DNA of 64,000 bases from Fimbriimonadaceae bacterium (lineage in GTDB: Bacteria; Armatimonadota; Fimbriimonadia; Fimbriimonadales; Fimbriimonadaceae). Position 1 is the stretch's first letter; every line of letters begins with the position of its first letter. A program made the translations under genes and the position numbers. The notes under the pieces were generated by a model. The model had not been told where the DNA came from and searched no databases. It was given only the letters and a program-made list of their open reading frames with translations. The stretch lies in the NCBI GenBank assembly GCA_019187105.1, contig JABAQM010000001.1, positions 1 to 64,000 of the forward strand, written 5' to 3'. This document shows positions 8,710-18,200 of the stretch, in pieces.

Positions 8710-9927
8710 CTATGCCGCCTTGACTCGCCAGACGTAACCGCTCACATCGTCGTCCTCGCTGGTTTCGAGGTCACCAAGAAGGGCGCGGGCTTGTGACTCC
8801 AGCTCGAACCCGATAACAATGGTGTTGACGGGAGCGCACTTCTGAAGGCTCGCGGCGCGGTCGATGATGGGACTTTGCAATTGCCCCAAACTCAGCTCCT
8901 GATCGATCGCCATGTCACCGGCGCTGATTCCAATGCGAAGCGCGAATGACTTGCCGATCCGGTTGTGCTTACCATTGAATTCTTCGAGGCTCTCAAGGAC
9001 ATCGCGCGCGAACTGCAGAGCGAGGCGGTCTTCGAAGAACATCGCCATAATGCCGTCGCCGGCTGACATTTGAACTTGGCCATCGTGGCGAAACACGATC
9101 GATTCCACAAAGCGGCGGAAGGTCGAAAACGCGTGTTCGGAGTCCAACTCAGGAAGTCCCTGGCGCAGCATGGTCGAGCCCACCACGTCGACGCTCACGA
9201 AAGCGGCATGCTGGCGATACTGACCCAGCTGCTCCTGGCAGACGACCACAAGCCTGATGATTTCCTGCCGCGAGAGGCTCTTGAGGCCACCCTCATCGCT
9301 GACGAAACGATCTCGCGTTCGCGCTCCGAAAGAGGCGAGGAGGCCGCTGAAGTAAGCGCCAAGTGTTCCGTAGGCAATCAGGGCCAGGATATTAAAAACC
9401 AGCTTGCCGTTGTCGAAGACCTGGTAGCGACCGTCGGCCGTACGCATATAGGCCATCGCGATCGGCTCCTGGTCGATGATGAATTTCGTTGGGTTGAGGT
9501 CGTAGATGTACTTGTAGAGGGTGGGTACCAAGGCGAGGATGGCAACGACCCCGATCGCAAAAGCGCCACGCGGACGTCCGAGGAGAAGTCCCAGGAGCAG
9601 GGCCATCGGAGCTGGGGCGACCAGCGTGAAGTACATGCTGGCGTTCAGGTTGTCGCGATAGAAATGAGCTAGGGTCGCCCATCCAAAGACGAGCAGCACC
9701 GAGACGATGGCTTCGATCGTGAACGCACTGCGAAATGCGCTGCTCGTTCCCAGCATTCGCCTCGACTGCAGGCTTTGAACGGCATTTCTTAGCTTGGGTA
9801 GATCGATCGCCGATTCGCTCGATAGCTCTTCGATTTCATAGCGGCCCGACTTTTCCTTGCGCTCGGTGCGGACACGTCCGACCAAGCGCGAAAGGTGCTC
9901 GGGTCGGGCGTCCTTTGGGTCGGGCAT
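8710..9927 (-). CDS. Membrane-anchored class III nucleotidyl cyclase
   Basis: A 405-residue protein. A ~60-residue charged cytoplasmic N-terminus is followed by about four hydrophobic segments (roughly 68-88, 99-117, 122-140, 177-199). A C-terminal adenylate/guanylate cyclase homology domain covers about 240-385. The two metal-binding aspartates are visible as Asp247 in SVDVVGST and Asp291 in AGDGIMAMF, and the IGISAGD strand is also present. Purine-specificity residues are not clear enough to choose cAMP over cGMP. It is first in a minus-strand run with aroC and pstB. A degenerate cyclase used as a sensor is the alternative. Confidence 0.82.
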   Translation of the reverse strand: MPDPKDARPEHLSRLVGRVRTERKEKSGRYEIEELSSESAIDLPKLRNAVQSLQSRRMLGTSSAFRSAFTIEAIVSVLLVFGWATLAHFYRDNLNASMYFTLVAPAPMALLLGLLLGRPRGAFAIGVVAILALVPTLYKYIYDLNPTKFIIDQEPIAMAYMRTADGRYQVFDNGKLVFNILALIAYGTLGAYFSGLLASFGARTRDRFVSDEGGLKSLSRQEIIRLVVVCQEQLGQYRQHAAFVSVDVVGSTMLRQGLPELDSEHAFSTFRRFVESIVFRHDGQVQMSAGDGIMAMFFEDRLALQFARDVLESLEEFNGKHNRIGKSFALRIGISAGDMAIDQELSLGQLQSPIIDRAASLQKCAPVNTIVIGFELESQARALLGDLETSEDDDVSGYVWRVKAA

Positions 9928-9977
9928 GGCGATATCTTCCTACCTGGTAACGTTGTCGGGAGGTCTTCCTTTAACGC

Positions 9978-11681
9978 ATGATACTATCGTTCTTAACCTC
10001 CGTCGCATTCCAGCAAGCGCCGATTTTAACATGCGAGCGTACGAATTTCGCCGAAACTGGCGACTATGCTGAAGCGGTCGCCTACTGCCAGCACTTGGAT
10101 CGATCGAACGAGCAGGCCAAGGTGATCACGTTCGGCAAGAGTCCGCAGGGTCGCGACCTCATCGCCCTTGTCCTCAGTGCGGATCAGCGACACACCCTAA
10201 AGGACCTCAAGGCAAGTCCAAAGCCAGTGGTGCTCATAAACAACGGCATCCACTCGGGAGAGATTGAAGGAAAGGACGCATGCCTCATGATCATGCGGGA
10301 CTTCATCCAGCATCCCGACAAATACAAGGCCATCACCGAAAAGCTGGAGATCGTCATGATCCCGATCTTCAGCGTCGATGCCCACGAACGAAAGTCGGCC
10401 TTCAACCGCATCAACCAAAACGGACCCAGGGAAATGGGATGGCGGACGACGGCGAACAACTTGAATCTCAATCGCGACTTTATCAAGGCCGACGCCATGG
10501 AAATGCGGGGAATGATCAGCCTGATCAGAGATATCGAGCCTGACTTCTTCTTCGACAATCACACGTCCGATGGTGCGGACTTCCAGTACCACATCATGCC
10601 GGATCTCCCGATGGCGCAGACGCAAAGCCAGCCAGCCGCCGCTTTTTCCAAGGCGCTATATGAATCGGTGAAGACCGCCGTTGAGAAGGACGGCTTTCTA
10701 GTTGCTCCGTACTTCAGTTTGGCTGACCGGGCCGATCCAACGAAGGGCATTTCGGTGTCGGACTTTGGCCCCCGGTACAGCACCGGGTATTTCGCCGCTC
10801 TCAACCGCCCCGCGATGCTGATCGAAACTCACATGCTGAAGCCGTACGAGAATCGAGTGAAGTCCACGGCCAGCATGGTTCTTCGAACACTCGACTATCT
10901 CGCCGGCAAGGCTGACGAACTGATACGCATGAATCAATCAGCGGACCGCGAAGCCAGCGATACCAAGGAATTCGTGGTCGCCAGTCGGCTGACGTCCGCT
11001 CGGACGCCGTTCTCGTTCCTGGGCTTCGAGGTGGAATATCGCGATAGCCCCGTAACCGGCGGTCGGATGATCAGCTGGACGGATCGAAAGAAGACGTTTG
11101 AGTCCTTCCTCCGGAATTCATACGAGCCGTCATTGAGCATCGCCGCACCAAAGGCCTATGCCATTCCGGCCCAATATACGAATGTCATCGCACTGCTGGA
11201 CCTCCACGGCATCAGCTACCGAACGCTGAAAGAAAGCGTGACCAGCGACTACGAGACGTATCGGCTGAATAATGTTAAGTTCGCGGCCGAACCCTTTGAG
11301 GGGCGCGTCGCTCCGAGCTTTACTGCCAACAAGATGGTGCAGAAGGTGACCCTTCCAGCGGGCTCCGTCATCGTCTCCGTTGCACAGCCGCGAGGGAAAT
11401 TGGCGGTGCATATGCTTGAGCCATCTGCACCCGACAGCCTGATGAGGTGGGGTTTCTTCAACGAGATTTTCGAAGTGAAGGAGTACTTCGAGGACTATGC
11501 GATGGAGCCGATTGCGCGAAAAATGCTTGAGGAAGATGCCGAACTCCGGCGGGAGTTTGAGGAAAAGCTGAAGGATGCCGAGTTCGCTGGTTCTTCCCGG
11601 GCCAGACTTCAATTCTTCTTCGACCGAAGCGAGTACAGCGACGAACGTCTTAACGTCTATCCGATCTTAAGGCTGCCTTAA
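9978..11681 (+). CDS. M14-family zinc carboxypeptidase
   Basis: A 567-residue peptidase with the M14 zinc ligands His92 and Glu95 (NNGIHSGEIEGKD), the third ligand His195 (FDNHTSDG) and a C-terminal catalytic-type Glu in LIETHMLKPY. Residues 1-12 are hydrophobic (MILSFLTSVAFQ) and could be a short secretion signal. The ~240-residue extension after the catalytic domain is typical of the bacterial secreted branch that trims peptides. The gene stands alone, diverging from the cyclase gene, and ends in a pair of hairpins at the left edge of the metal island. Confidence 0.87.
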   Translation: MILSFLTSVAFQQAPILTCERTNFAETGDYAEAVAYCQHLDRSNEQAKVITFGKSPQGRDLIALVLSADQRHTLKDLKASPKPVVLINNGIHSGEIEGKDACLMIMRDFIQHPDKYKAITEKLEIVMIPIFSVDAHERKSAFNRINQNGPREMGWRTTANNLNLNRDFIKADAMEMRGMISLIRDIEPDFFFDNHTSDGADFQYHIMPDLPMAQTQSQPAAAFSKALYESVKTAVEKDGFLVAPYFSLADRADPTKGISVSDFGPRYSTGYFAALNRPAMLIETHMLKPYENRVKSTASMVLRTLDYLAGKADELIRMNQSADREASDTKEFVVASRLTSARTPFSFLGFEVEYRDSPVTGGRMISWTDRKKTFESFLRNSYEPSLSIAAPKAYAIPAQYTNVIALLDLHGISYRTLKESVTSDYETYRLNNVKFAAEPFEGRVAPSFTANKMVQKVTLPAGSVIVSVAQPRGKLAVHMLEPSAPDSLMRWGFFNEIFEVKEYFEDYAMEPIARKMLEEDAELRREFEEKLKDAEFAGSSRARLQFFFDRSEYSDERLNVYPILRLP

Positions 11682-11696
11682 GTCCAGGCGCCCTGG
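11666..11696 (+). terminator. Tandem hairpins at the end of the M14 gene
   Basis: CTTAAGG/CCTTAAG with a 3-nt loop (11666-11682) overlaps the stop codon. It is followed at once by CCAGG/CCTGG with a 3-nt loop (11684-11696). No T-tract follows, so intrinsic termination is only possible, not shown. Confidence 0.4.
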
Positions 11697-11988
11697 TAAG
11701 CGAGGCGTTCGACCTCGAGTTTAAAGGACTCGGTGGTGGAGATTGGTGGACGCGCTTCGAACCCGTTGAAGAGGTCTATGATTGAATTCTTGTGGAGAGT
11801 CCCACCCTCTCCGCCACAAACTGCCGGAAAGGCGCTTTTGAGTCTGAATCCCGCATTCCGCAGAATTCCTCCGACTCATTGTCTGTAGATTGCCTGAACG
11901 TGTCTCCAGACAGCCTGCTGTTGTTTTACCCTCAACGCTTGACTGACCCTTGAAATGCAGCGGAGGTTATGGACGCCTTTGGATCGCG
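11697..11988. other. Non-coding island boundary with tRNA-Ser 3'-like fragment
   Basis: There is no supportable gene here. Positions 11800-11816 (TCCCACCCTCTCCGCCA) read like the 3' T-arm, acceptor and CCA end of a tRNA-Ser, but no matching intact 5' half can be folded upstream. The motif around 11758-11781 (GAACCCGT then GA-rich, CTATGAT) recurs imperfectly at 11991-12016. Together these look like a decayed integration site at the left edge of the metal island. Confidence 0.35.
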
Positions 11989-12019
11989 TTGAACCCGTCG
12001 ACGACGGCTGAGATATACT
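11989..12019 (+). promoter_or_regulatory. Promoter of the czc operon, 19-bp spacer with dyad
   Basis: TTGAAC (11989-11994) and TATACT (12014-12019) are separated by 19 bp. The spacer holds the perfect dyad CCGTCG-A-CGACGG (11995-12007). Over-long spacers carrying a dyad are the hallmark of MerR-family metal-responsive promoters. The TTG start at 12027 lies 7 nt after the -10, so the transcript would be nearly leaderless. Confidence 0.45.
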
Positions 12020-12026
12020 TGGTTTC

Positions 12027-12437
12027 TTGCGGCTGTCAAAGGCACTAATCCTCATATGGTTGCTCTTGCTCGGACAAGCTCACGCTTGCTCTGGCGATTG
12101 GGTGTTGCCAGATGGTAAGGAGTGCCCTACATGTCCAAGCGGCCCCTGTCTGGACGACGAGGCTGAAAGTCAAGGGAGATCAACGATATCGACCGGTGCT
12201 CCGCTTGACTGTCATGAATGTTGTACGTTGACGTCTTGCCCAGATGACGGCGGAAAACAATCGTCAGCCCCGTCGTCGCAGTTCCAACCCGCTTGCGCGA
12301 TCCTTCCAGAAACGATTTGCTTGCCGGTCGTTCAGTGGGTTGTTTGCAGAGTCGTGTTCGCGCACATCGAGGCGGGCTTCCCGAACGCGCCACCTGCGAC
12401 GTCATCTTCGCGTGCTCCACCTTTCCAACTGAGCTAG
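12027..12437 (+). CDS. Secreted Cys-rich RAPP-tailed protein, first gene of czc operon
   Basis: A 136-residue protein with a clear signal peptide (LILIWLLLLGQAHA, then Cys21). It has eleven cysteines, including CPTC (33-36) and CHECC (62-66), and a C-terminus with APP at 121-123 and SRAPP at 128-132. The TTG start at 12027 is chosen because it begins the signal peptide and sits 7 nt after a TATACT box. It is the first gene before czcCBA. Two other first genes in this island share the tail (20640 and 36702). A metal-binding or sensing role outside the cytoplasm is inferred. I cannot name a family, though DUF2946/CopL-like small proteins of other metal operons are similar in style. Confidence 0.65.
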   Translation: MRLSKALILIWLLLLGQAHACSGDWVLPDGKECPTCPSGPCLDDEAESQGRSTISTGAPLDCHECCTLTSCPDDGGKQSSAPSSQFQPACAILPETICLPVVQWVVCRVVFAHIEAGFPNAPPATSSSRAPPFQLS

Positions 12438-12443
12438 TCGTTC

Positions 12444-12464
12444 GTCCTGGCAACGCGCCGGGAC
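12444..12464 (+). other. RNA hairpin between first gene and czcC
   Basis: GTCCTGGC/GCCGGGAC pairs over 8 bp with one G-T and a 5-nt loop, 7 nt after the first gene's stop. It lies 26 nt before the czcC start. It could set the ratio of the first gene to the efflux genes. The other two metal operons have a hairpin at the same place. Confidence 0.45.
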
Positions 12465-12490
12465 CATGACCGCAATCAGTTGGAGAATCC

Positions 12491-13693
12491 TTGAAAACCC
12501 TTTCTATATTGTGTTTAGCTGGCATTGCCGCCGTGGCAAGTGCTCAGCAGGTAGGGCTAAGCGACGTACTTCGTTCAGCCCGAGCCAATCGTCCCTTGCT
12601 TCAAGCGGCGAGTCTGCGGCTGAGTCAAGCCAAGTTAACCAGCCGCGCCCTAGGAGCCTTTCCTGCGACGCGCCTGTTCGTCGGTTACACGACAGATCCA
12701 GAAACGGGAGGGTCTGACGATGACCTCGTGTTGTCCCAGCCCATTGATCTTTTTGGCCGAACGAACGCCTTCCGGCGATCGGGCCGGGCTCTTGTCGCGG
12801 AAGCTGAGGCTGGCTTTCGACAAGCAGCGCTCGATGTTCAAACGGAAGTGCTGGAGGCGTATCTGTCTGCCGTCGCTGCGGCAGAGTTGGCGAAGAGCGC
12901 AAAGGCCGTTCAGGCCGTTTACGAGCAGCTACACGAAGCGACGCGTCTTCGAGTCGAAGGTGGAATCGCGCCTGGCTTCCACCTCACGCAAGTCAGTCTG
13001 GATTTGGAACAAGCCAAGCTTCGCGCTGAGCAGCGTCACTCCGAACAGAATGCAGCGCTACGCAAGCTTGAATCTGTCACCGGATTGTCTGAATTGCGCG
13101 AGTTTCAAGGCGCTTTTCCGGAGCTTGTGCCCGTTGCAACTGACGCGGAAGCATTGAAACGTCAGCGCCCTGAACTGTTGCTCCTTGAGGCCCAAACCCA
13201 GTTAGCTGAGGCCGAAATTGCCATTTCACGGGCGAGCGGCAGGCCCGAACTAGAGCTTCAAGGCAGAAGAACGCCGTGGCAAGAGCGAGACGATCGGTAT
13301 GGACTTCGACTTCAGCTATCGATCCCGCTGTTCGATCACGGCCGGGTCGCCGCTGAAACGAAAGCTGCGGGAATCAAGGCCGAAGCCGCTCGCAAAGCCC
13401 TTGCGGACGCTGCCAAGTTGGCTGAGGGCGAAGTAAAGGCGGCGCAGATTGACGTTGCATCCGCGCGAGACCAAGTCGGTAAATACGAGTCACTGGTAGG
13501 ACGTGCAAAGGAACTGGTGAATCGCCTTCGCCCGGGTCTCACGGAGCAGGCGACAACCCTGATCGAAGTGCTGGACGCAACCAGAGTGTTGCGAGACCTT
13601 GAGCAAGCCTACGTCGAAGCACGAACTCGCTTAGCCGATGCTCAGGCGCGGCTCATTCGCGCATCGGGTCAGATTCTGGAGGTAAAGCCATGA
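12491..13693 (+). CDS. czcC: CzcC-like outer-membrane efflux protein
   Basis: TolC/OEP-family outer-membrane channel subunit of a tripartite heavy-metal efflux pump, 400 residues. The TTG start at 12491 opens a signal peptide (MKTLSILCLAGIAAVASAQ). Two long alternating helical repeats with the family's LEQAKL and AYVEARTRLADA patterns follow. It exports metal from the periplasm together with CzcB and CzcA. The stop overlaps the czcB ATG by 4 nt, so the genes are translationally coupled. Confidence 0.88.
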   Translation: MKTLSILCLAGIAAVASAQQVGLSDVLRSARANRPLLQAASLRLSQAKLTSRALGAFPATRLFVGYTTDPETGGSDDDLVLSQPIDLFGRTNAFRRSGRALVAEAEAGFRQAALDVQTEVLEAYLSAVAAAELAKSAKAVQAVYEQLHEATRLRVEGGIAPGFHLTQVSLDLEQAKLRAEQRHSEQNAALRKLESVTGLSELREFQGAFPELVPVATDAEALKRQRPELLLLEAQTQLAEAEIAISRASGRPELELQGRRTPWQERDDRYGLRLQLSIPLFDHGRVAAETKAAGIKAEAARKALADAAKLAEGEVKAAQIDVASARDQVGKYESLVGRAKELVNRLRPGLTEQATTLIEVLDATRVLRDLEQAYVEARTRLADAQARLIRASGQILEVKP

Positions 13694-15282
13694 AACGAAC
13701 ACTTCTTTTTTGGATTCTTGCTGTCCTCGCTGTAGCGATCAGTGGCTGTGCCAAGGATGGAGGAGCGACGGCTTCTAAGGACGAGCATGGCCACGAAGAA
13801 GCCGGGCATTCTGAAGGCGAGTCTGGACATACCGAAGGTGAAGCGGGACATACGGAAGACATTGTCCTGACACCTGAAGCCCAAAAGATCGCAGGCATTG
13901 AGACTCAAACCGTCGATCAGCGGCAGCTTCAGCAAGAACTGAAAGTCCCGGGGACAGTGACGACTTCATCGCATGGCCGTGCGGTGGTTACTCCTCCGGT
14001 TGGTGGGCAAGTTATTCGACTCCATGTCAAACCTGGTGATCGTGTTCGGGCCGGTCAACCAATTGCCACGCTGAAGTCTGGAGAACTCGCCCAGGCTTCG
14101 GCGCAAATCATCGAAGCTCAGCAGAGCGTCGTTTCGGCCCAAGCTGCGGTTAAGGAAGCCGCCGCAGAAGTTAACCTAGCCAATGCAAAATTGCGCACCG
14201 CCCGACAGTTGCTAGTACGTCAACAGGCATTCGCGAAGACCGGTGCATTCAGTCAGCCGGCCCTTCAAGCCGCCCAAAAGGAGTTAGCCGACGCGGAAGC
14301 GGACCTGGAGCGTGGCAAGCAGGACCAGGCGGTTCACGAAGCGCAGCTTGAACGTGCGGAACGGCTATATAAGCAAGAGCTTATCTCCCGTACCGAGCTA
14401 GAGCAGGCCAGGCTGGAGGTAGCAACAGACAAGATTCGGCAGCGTAACGCTGAGAGGCGGATCGAACTGGCAAAAGCGACGTACGAGCGTGAGCGCAAGA
14501 TTGCCGACCAAGGTCTATCGAATTCGCGTGAAATCCAAGCCGCCGAGGCTGAAGTTCGCTCCGCAAACCTCGAAGTCCAGCAGGCGCGCATTCGCTTGTC
14601 GTCTGCCAACTCGGGTGTTGTAGCTGCGAATAAAGGCGTTGAGGCGGCTCGCGTCGGTTATTCGGCTCTTGCTGGATCGGGGAGTGCGTCGGGTGGGTCG
14701 CTTGTTGTTAAGGCCCCGATTAGTGGCGTAATTGTCGACCTTGAAGCCACGATCGGGCAAGCCGTTGAAAGGACGACCGAGCTAGGCGAAATTGAGAACC
14801 TCGCATCTGTTTGGGTCGTGGCGCAAGTCTCTGACAAGCAGATCGGATTGGCGCGAGTTGGGAGCGTTGCTCAAATCGTTGTCAGCGCCTATCCCAATCG
14901 GGTCTTCAACGGTGTAATCCAGTCGATTGGCAGCCGACTTGATCCGAAAACGAGATCGATGCCGGTGCAAGTCCTCGTCGACAACTCGGATTCGCAACTG
15001 CGAAGCGGAATGTCGACCACCGTTCGATTGGGCGTGGGATCGCGCACGCTGGCACTCGTCGTGCCGCGCAGCGCGATCATTGATGATGGCGACGCGCGAA
15101 AGCTGTACATCGCAGAAGACGGCGGGAAGTTCGAGGAGCGGACGGTGACGCTCGGGCGTGTGCAAGGGGAATTCGTGGAAGTTCTCGCAGGCGTTGCCGC
15201 AGGCGATCGGGTCGTCAGCAAGGGGGCCTTTGTGCTTAAGAGTGAGAAGGTGAAGGGCGAACTCAAGGGGCATGAACACTAA
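13690..15282 (+). CDS. czcB: CzcB-like periplasmic adaptor lipoprotein
   Basis: Membrane-fusion subunit of the RND pump, 530 residues. The signal ends in ISGC (lipid-anchored Cys20). Residues 31-57 form a His/Glu-rich repeat with four G-H-x-E units, a probable metal-loading tail. Barrel-sandwich hybrid strands (PVGGQVIRLHVKPGDRVRAG) flank an unusually long coiled coil, about residues 135-310. The second lipoyl half (VVKAPISGVIVDLEATIGQAV) and beta-barrel then follow. The stop overlaps czcA by one base (TAATG). Metal specificity Zn/Co/Cd is taken from CzcA. Confidence 0.9.
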   Translation: MKRTLLFWILAVLAVAISGCAKDGGATASKDEHGHEEAGHSEGESGHTEGEAGHTEDIVLTPEAQKIAGIETQTVDQRQLQQELKVPGTVTTSSHGRAVVTPPVGGQVIRLHVKPGDRVRAGQPIATLKSGELAQASAQIIEAQQSVVSAQAAVKEAAAEVNLANAKLRTARQLLVRQQAFAKTGAFSQPALQAAQKELADAEADLERGKQDQAVHEAQLERAERLYKQELISRTELEQARLEVATDKIRQRNAERRIELAKATYERERKIADQGLSNSREIQAAEAEVRSANLEVQQARIRLSSANSGVVAANKGVEAARVGYSALAGSGSASGGSLVVKAPISGVIVDLEATIGQAVERTTELGEIENLASVWVVAQVSDKQIGLARVGSVAQIVVSAYPNRVFNGVIQSIGSRLDPKTRSMPVQVLVDNSDSQLRSGMSTTVRLGVGSRTLALVVPRSAIIDDGDARKLYIAEDGGKFEERTVTLGRVQGEFVEVLAGVAAGDRVVSKGAFVLKSEKVKGELKGHEH

Positions 15283-18200
15283 TGTTAGATCGCCTCTTAC
15301 ACTTCAGCCTCACACAGCGATTGCTCGTGTTCGCGGCAACAATTGGGCTCGTCGTCTGGGGCGTAATCTCCTGGACAAAGCTCAATCTCGACGCGGTACC
15401 CGACATCACGACCAATCAGGTCGCTATCAACACCGAAACGGGGGGTATGGGCCCGGAGGAAGTCGAACGGCTGGTGACCTTTCCCATCGAAACGGCGATG
15501 TCTGGCTTGCCAGGTGTCATGAACACCCGGTCGCTTAGCCAGTACGGGCTATCGCAAGTCACGGTGACGTTCCACGACAACGTGGACATCTTCTTCGCGC
15601 GTCAGCTTGTCAACGAACGGTTGAGCCGAGTCAGTGCAGAACTCCCCCCCAATCTCGACGCACCGCAGATGGGCCCGGTGTCAACCGGACTCGGCGACAT
15701 CTACATGTTCTCGGTTGAGAGCGATAAGCGTTCGATCACCGACCTGAGGACGATCATGGATTGGCAGATCGCTCCCCAACTTCGCTCCGTCGCCGGAGTT
15801 GCGGAAGTCAATGTCGCCGACGGCAACGTCAAGCAATATCAAGTGGTCGCCGACATGGCGCGGCTGCAAGCGCGTGGACTCGGCATCCACGACCTCATTG
15901 AAGCTCTGCAAAGCAACAACCAGAATGCTGGCGGCGGCGTACTCGACTCGGGCGGCGAGCGCACGCTCATCCGTTCCGTTGGAATGGCCTCGAAGCCGGA
16001 AGAGATCGAAACCATCCCGCTTTCAACTGAAGACGGAACTCCGGTGCTCGTTCGCGACGTGGCCGAAGTTACGACTGGAACTCCGGTGGTGACGGGCCTT
16101 AGCACGAAGGACGGTCACCAAGCCCTATTGACCATCGCAATGATGCTAAAAGGGGCCAACGGACGGACCGTGGCCCAAGCAGTGGACGCGAAGATCGAGG
16201 AAATCAAGGCGCAGCTTCCCGAGGATGTCAAGCTTACAACGGTCTACAACCGCGCCCATTTGGTCAACAAAACGGTAGGCACAGTTGAGAAGAGCCTGCT
16301 AGAAGGCGGCATCCTTGTCATCGTCGTCCTGCTCGTGTTGCTGGGAAACTGGCGCGGCGCTTTGATCGTTGCTTCGGCGATTCCCCTTTCGATGCTCTTC
16401 GCCATCGGCATGATGAACCAGTGGGGCATTTCGGGCAACCTCATGAGCCTCGGCGCGATCGACTTCGGTTTGATCGTCGACGGCGCGGTCGTCATGATCG
16501 AAAACGCCGTCCGCAGGCTTGCCGAGGCCCGCGAGCATGCGGGGAAGACTCTGAGCCGCCACGATGTAAGGCACGTGGTATGGGAATCCTCGAAGGAAGT
16601 GGCCAAGCCGACAGCCTTCGCGGTTTCGATTATCACCGTCGTCTACTTGCCGATCTTGGCTCTCGAGGGAACCGAAGGCAAAATGTTCAAGCCGATGGCC
16701 TTTACGGTCGTCTTTGCGCTTCTCGGCGCGCTGGCCCTGACTCTCACGTTGGTTCCCGCTCTAGCAAGCCTTTTCTTGTCCGGCGACACCCGAGAGGGCA
16801 AGAACCCAATCATAGGATTCTTCAGCCGTATGTACAAACCAGCGTTGACCTTTGCGCTTCGAGCAAAGGCAATCGTTGTTATGGGGGCTGTTGCTCTTAT
16901 AGGGGTTTCAGCTTGGCTCTTCAGCTTGTTGGGAGCGGAGTTCATCCCGACGTTGGATGAAGGCGACTTGGTGGTTCAGCCAATTCGTATCCGAACGGTC
17001 AACGCAGAAGAGACGATCCGGCTTGTAACCGCCGCCGAGAAGAAGGTGCTGGAGGTTCCGGAAGTGATCACGATGTTCTCCCGGAGCGGAACGCCTGAAG
17101 TCGCCACCGATCCAATGCCGCTCAGCCTCACCGACAGCTTCATCATGCTGAAAGAGCGCGACCAATGGCGTGCCGGGATGACCAAGGAGAAGATTCGTGA
17201 AGAGATTGAGGAGAAGCTCAACGAGGTGCCTGGACAAGGCTACAACTTTTCACAGCCAATAGAAATGCGGTTCTCGGAGCTGGTCTCAGGAGTCAAAGCC
17301 GATATAGGGATCAAGGTGTTTGGCGAGGACCTTGAAGTTCTGCGCCAGAAGGCTGAAGAGATCCGAGCGGTCGTCGCGCAGATCCCCGGCGCGGCCGACG
17401 TCGAAGTCGAGCAGGTTGAGCCGATTCCGGTCCTCCAAATCGACATCGACCGCGAGGCAATTGGGCGGTTCGGCGTATCCATCAGCGAAGTTCAAGAGTT
17501 GATTAGCTCAGCTTTGGGCGGCGAAGAGATTGGGCAGATTCGGGAAGGGGACAAGCGGTATGAACTGATTGTTCGTTTGCCTGCCGAAGTGCGAAACGAC
17601 GCTGATGCGATCGCGAGTTTGCCCGTCAAGCTCGCCAATGGAGAATCGGTCCCTCTATCGAGTCTTGCGCACATCGACAATCAGCCTGCTCCAGCCCAAA
17701 TCAGCCGGGAATCGGGCAAGCGGCGCGTGGTAGTTCAACTCAACGTACGCGGAACCGACCTGGCTGGGTTTGTAGCGAATGCGCAGAGAGCCATTGACGA
17801 GCAGGTAAAGCTCGACGAAGGCTATTACATCACGTGGGGCGGTCAGTTCGAGAATCTGCAGCAAGCGAGCGCACGATTGATGATCGTGGTCCCTCTGGCC
17901 CTTGCCTTGATCTTCGCACTGCTCTTCATGACCTTCGGTTCGATCAAGCAGGCGTTGTTGATCTTCACCGGCGTTCCCCTGGCGGTGACGGGCGGCGTTC
18001 TCGCCCTGTGGATCAGGGGGCTGCCATTCAGTATCTCGGCAGGCGTAGGCTTCATCGCCCTGTCTGGCGTTGCGGTCCTGAATGGTGTGGTGATGGTCTC
18101 GGCAATCAACCGATTGCGTCAGGAGGGCAAACTCCCGGTGAAGGATGCCGTTAGCGAGGGTGCCCAGCAACGCCTTCGTCCGGTGCTGATGACGGCGCTC

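Noticed and set aside
11720..11820. Complete tRNA-Ser or tmRNA gene
   Set aside because: Only the 3' terminus fits; no matching 5' acceptor strand, D arm or anticodon arm could be paired. It is recorded as a fragment only.
12127..12525. Minus-strand frame opposite the first RAPP-tailed gene
   Set aside because: The plus frame has a signal peptide, ordered cysteines and the shared tail, and the minus frame has none of these.
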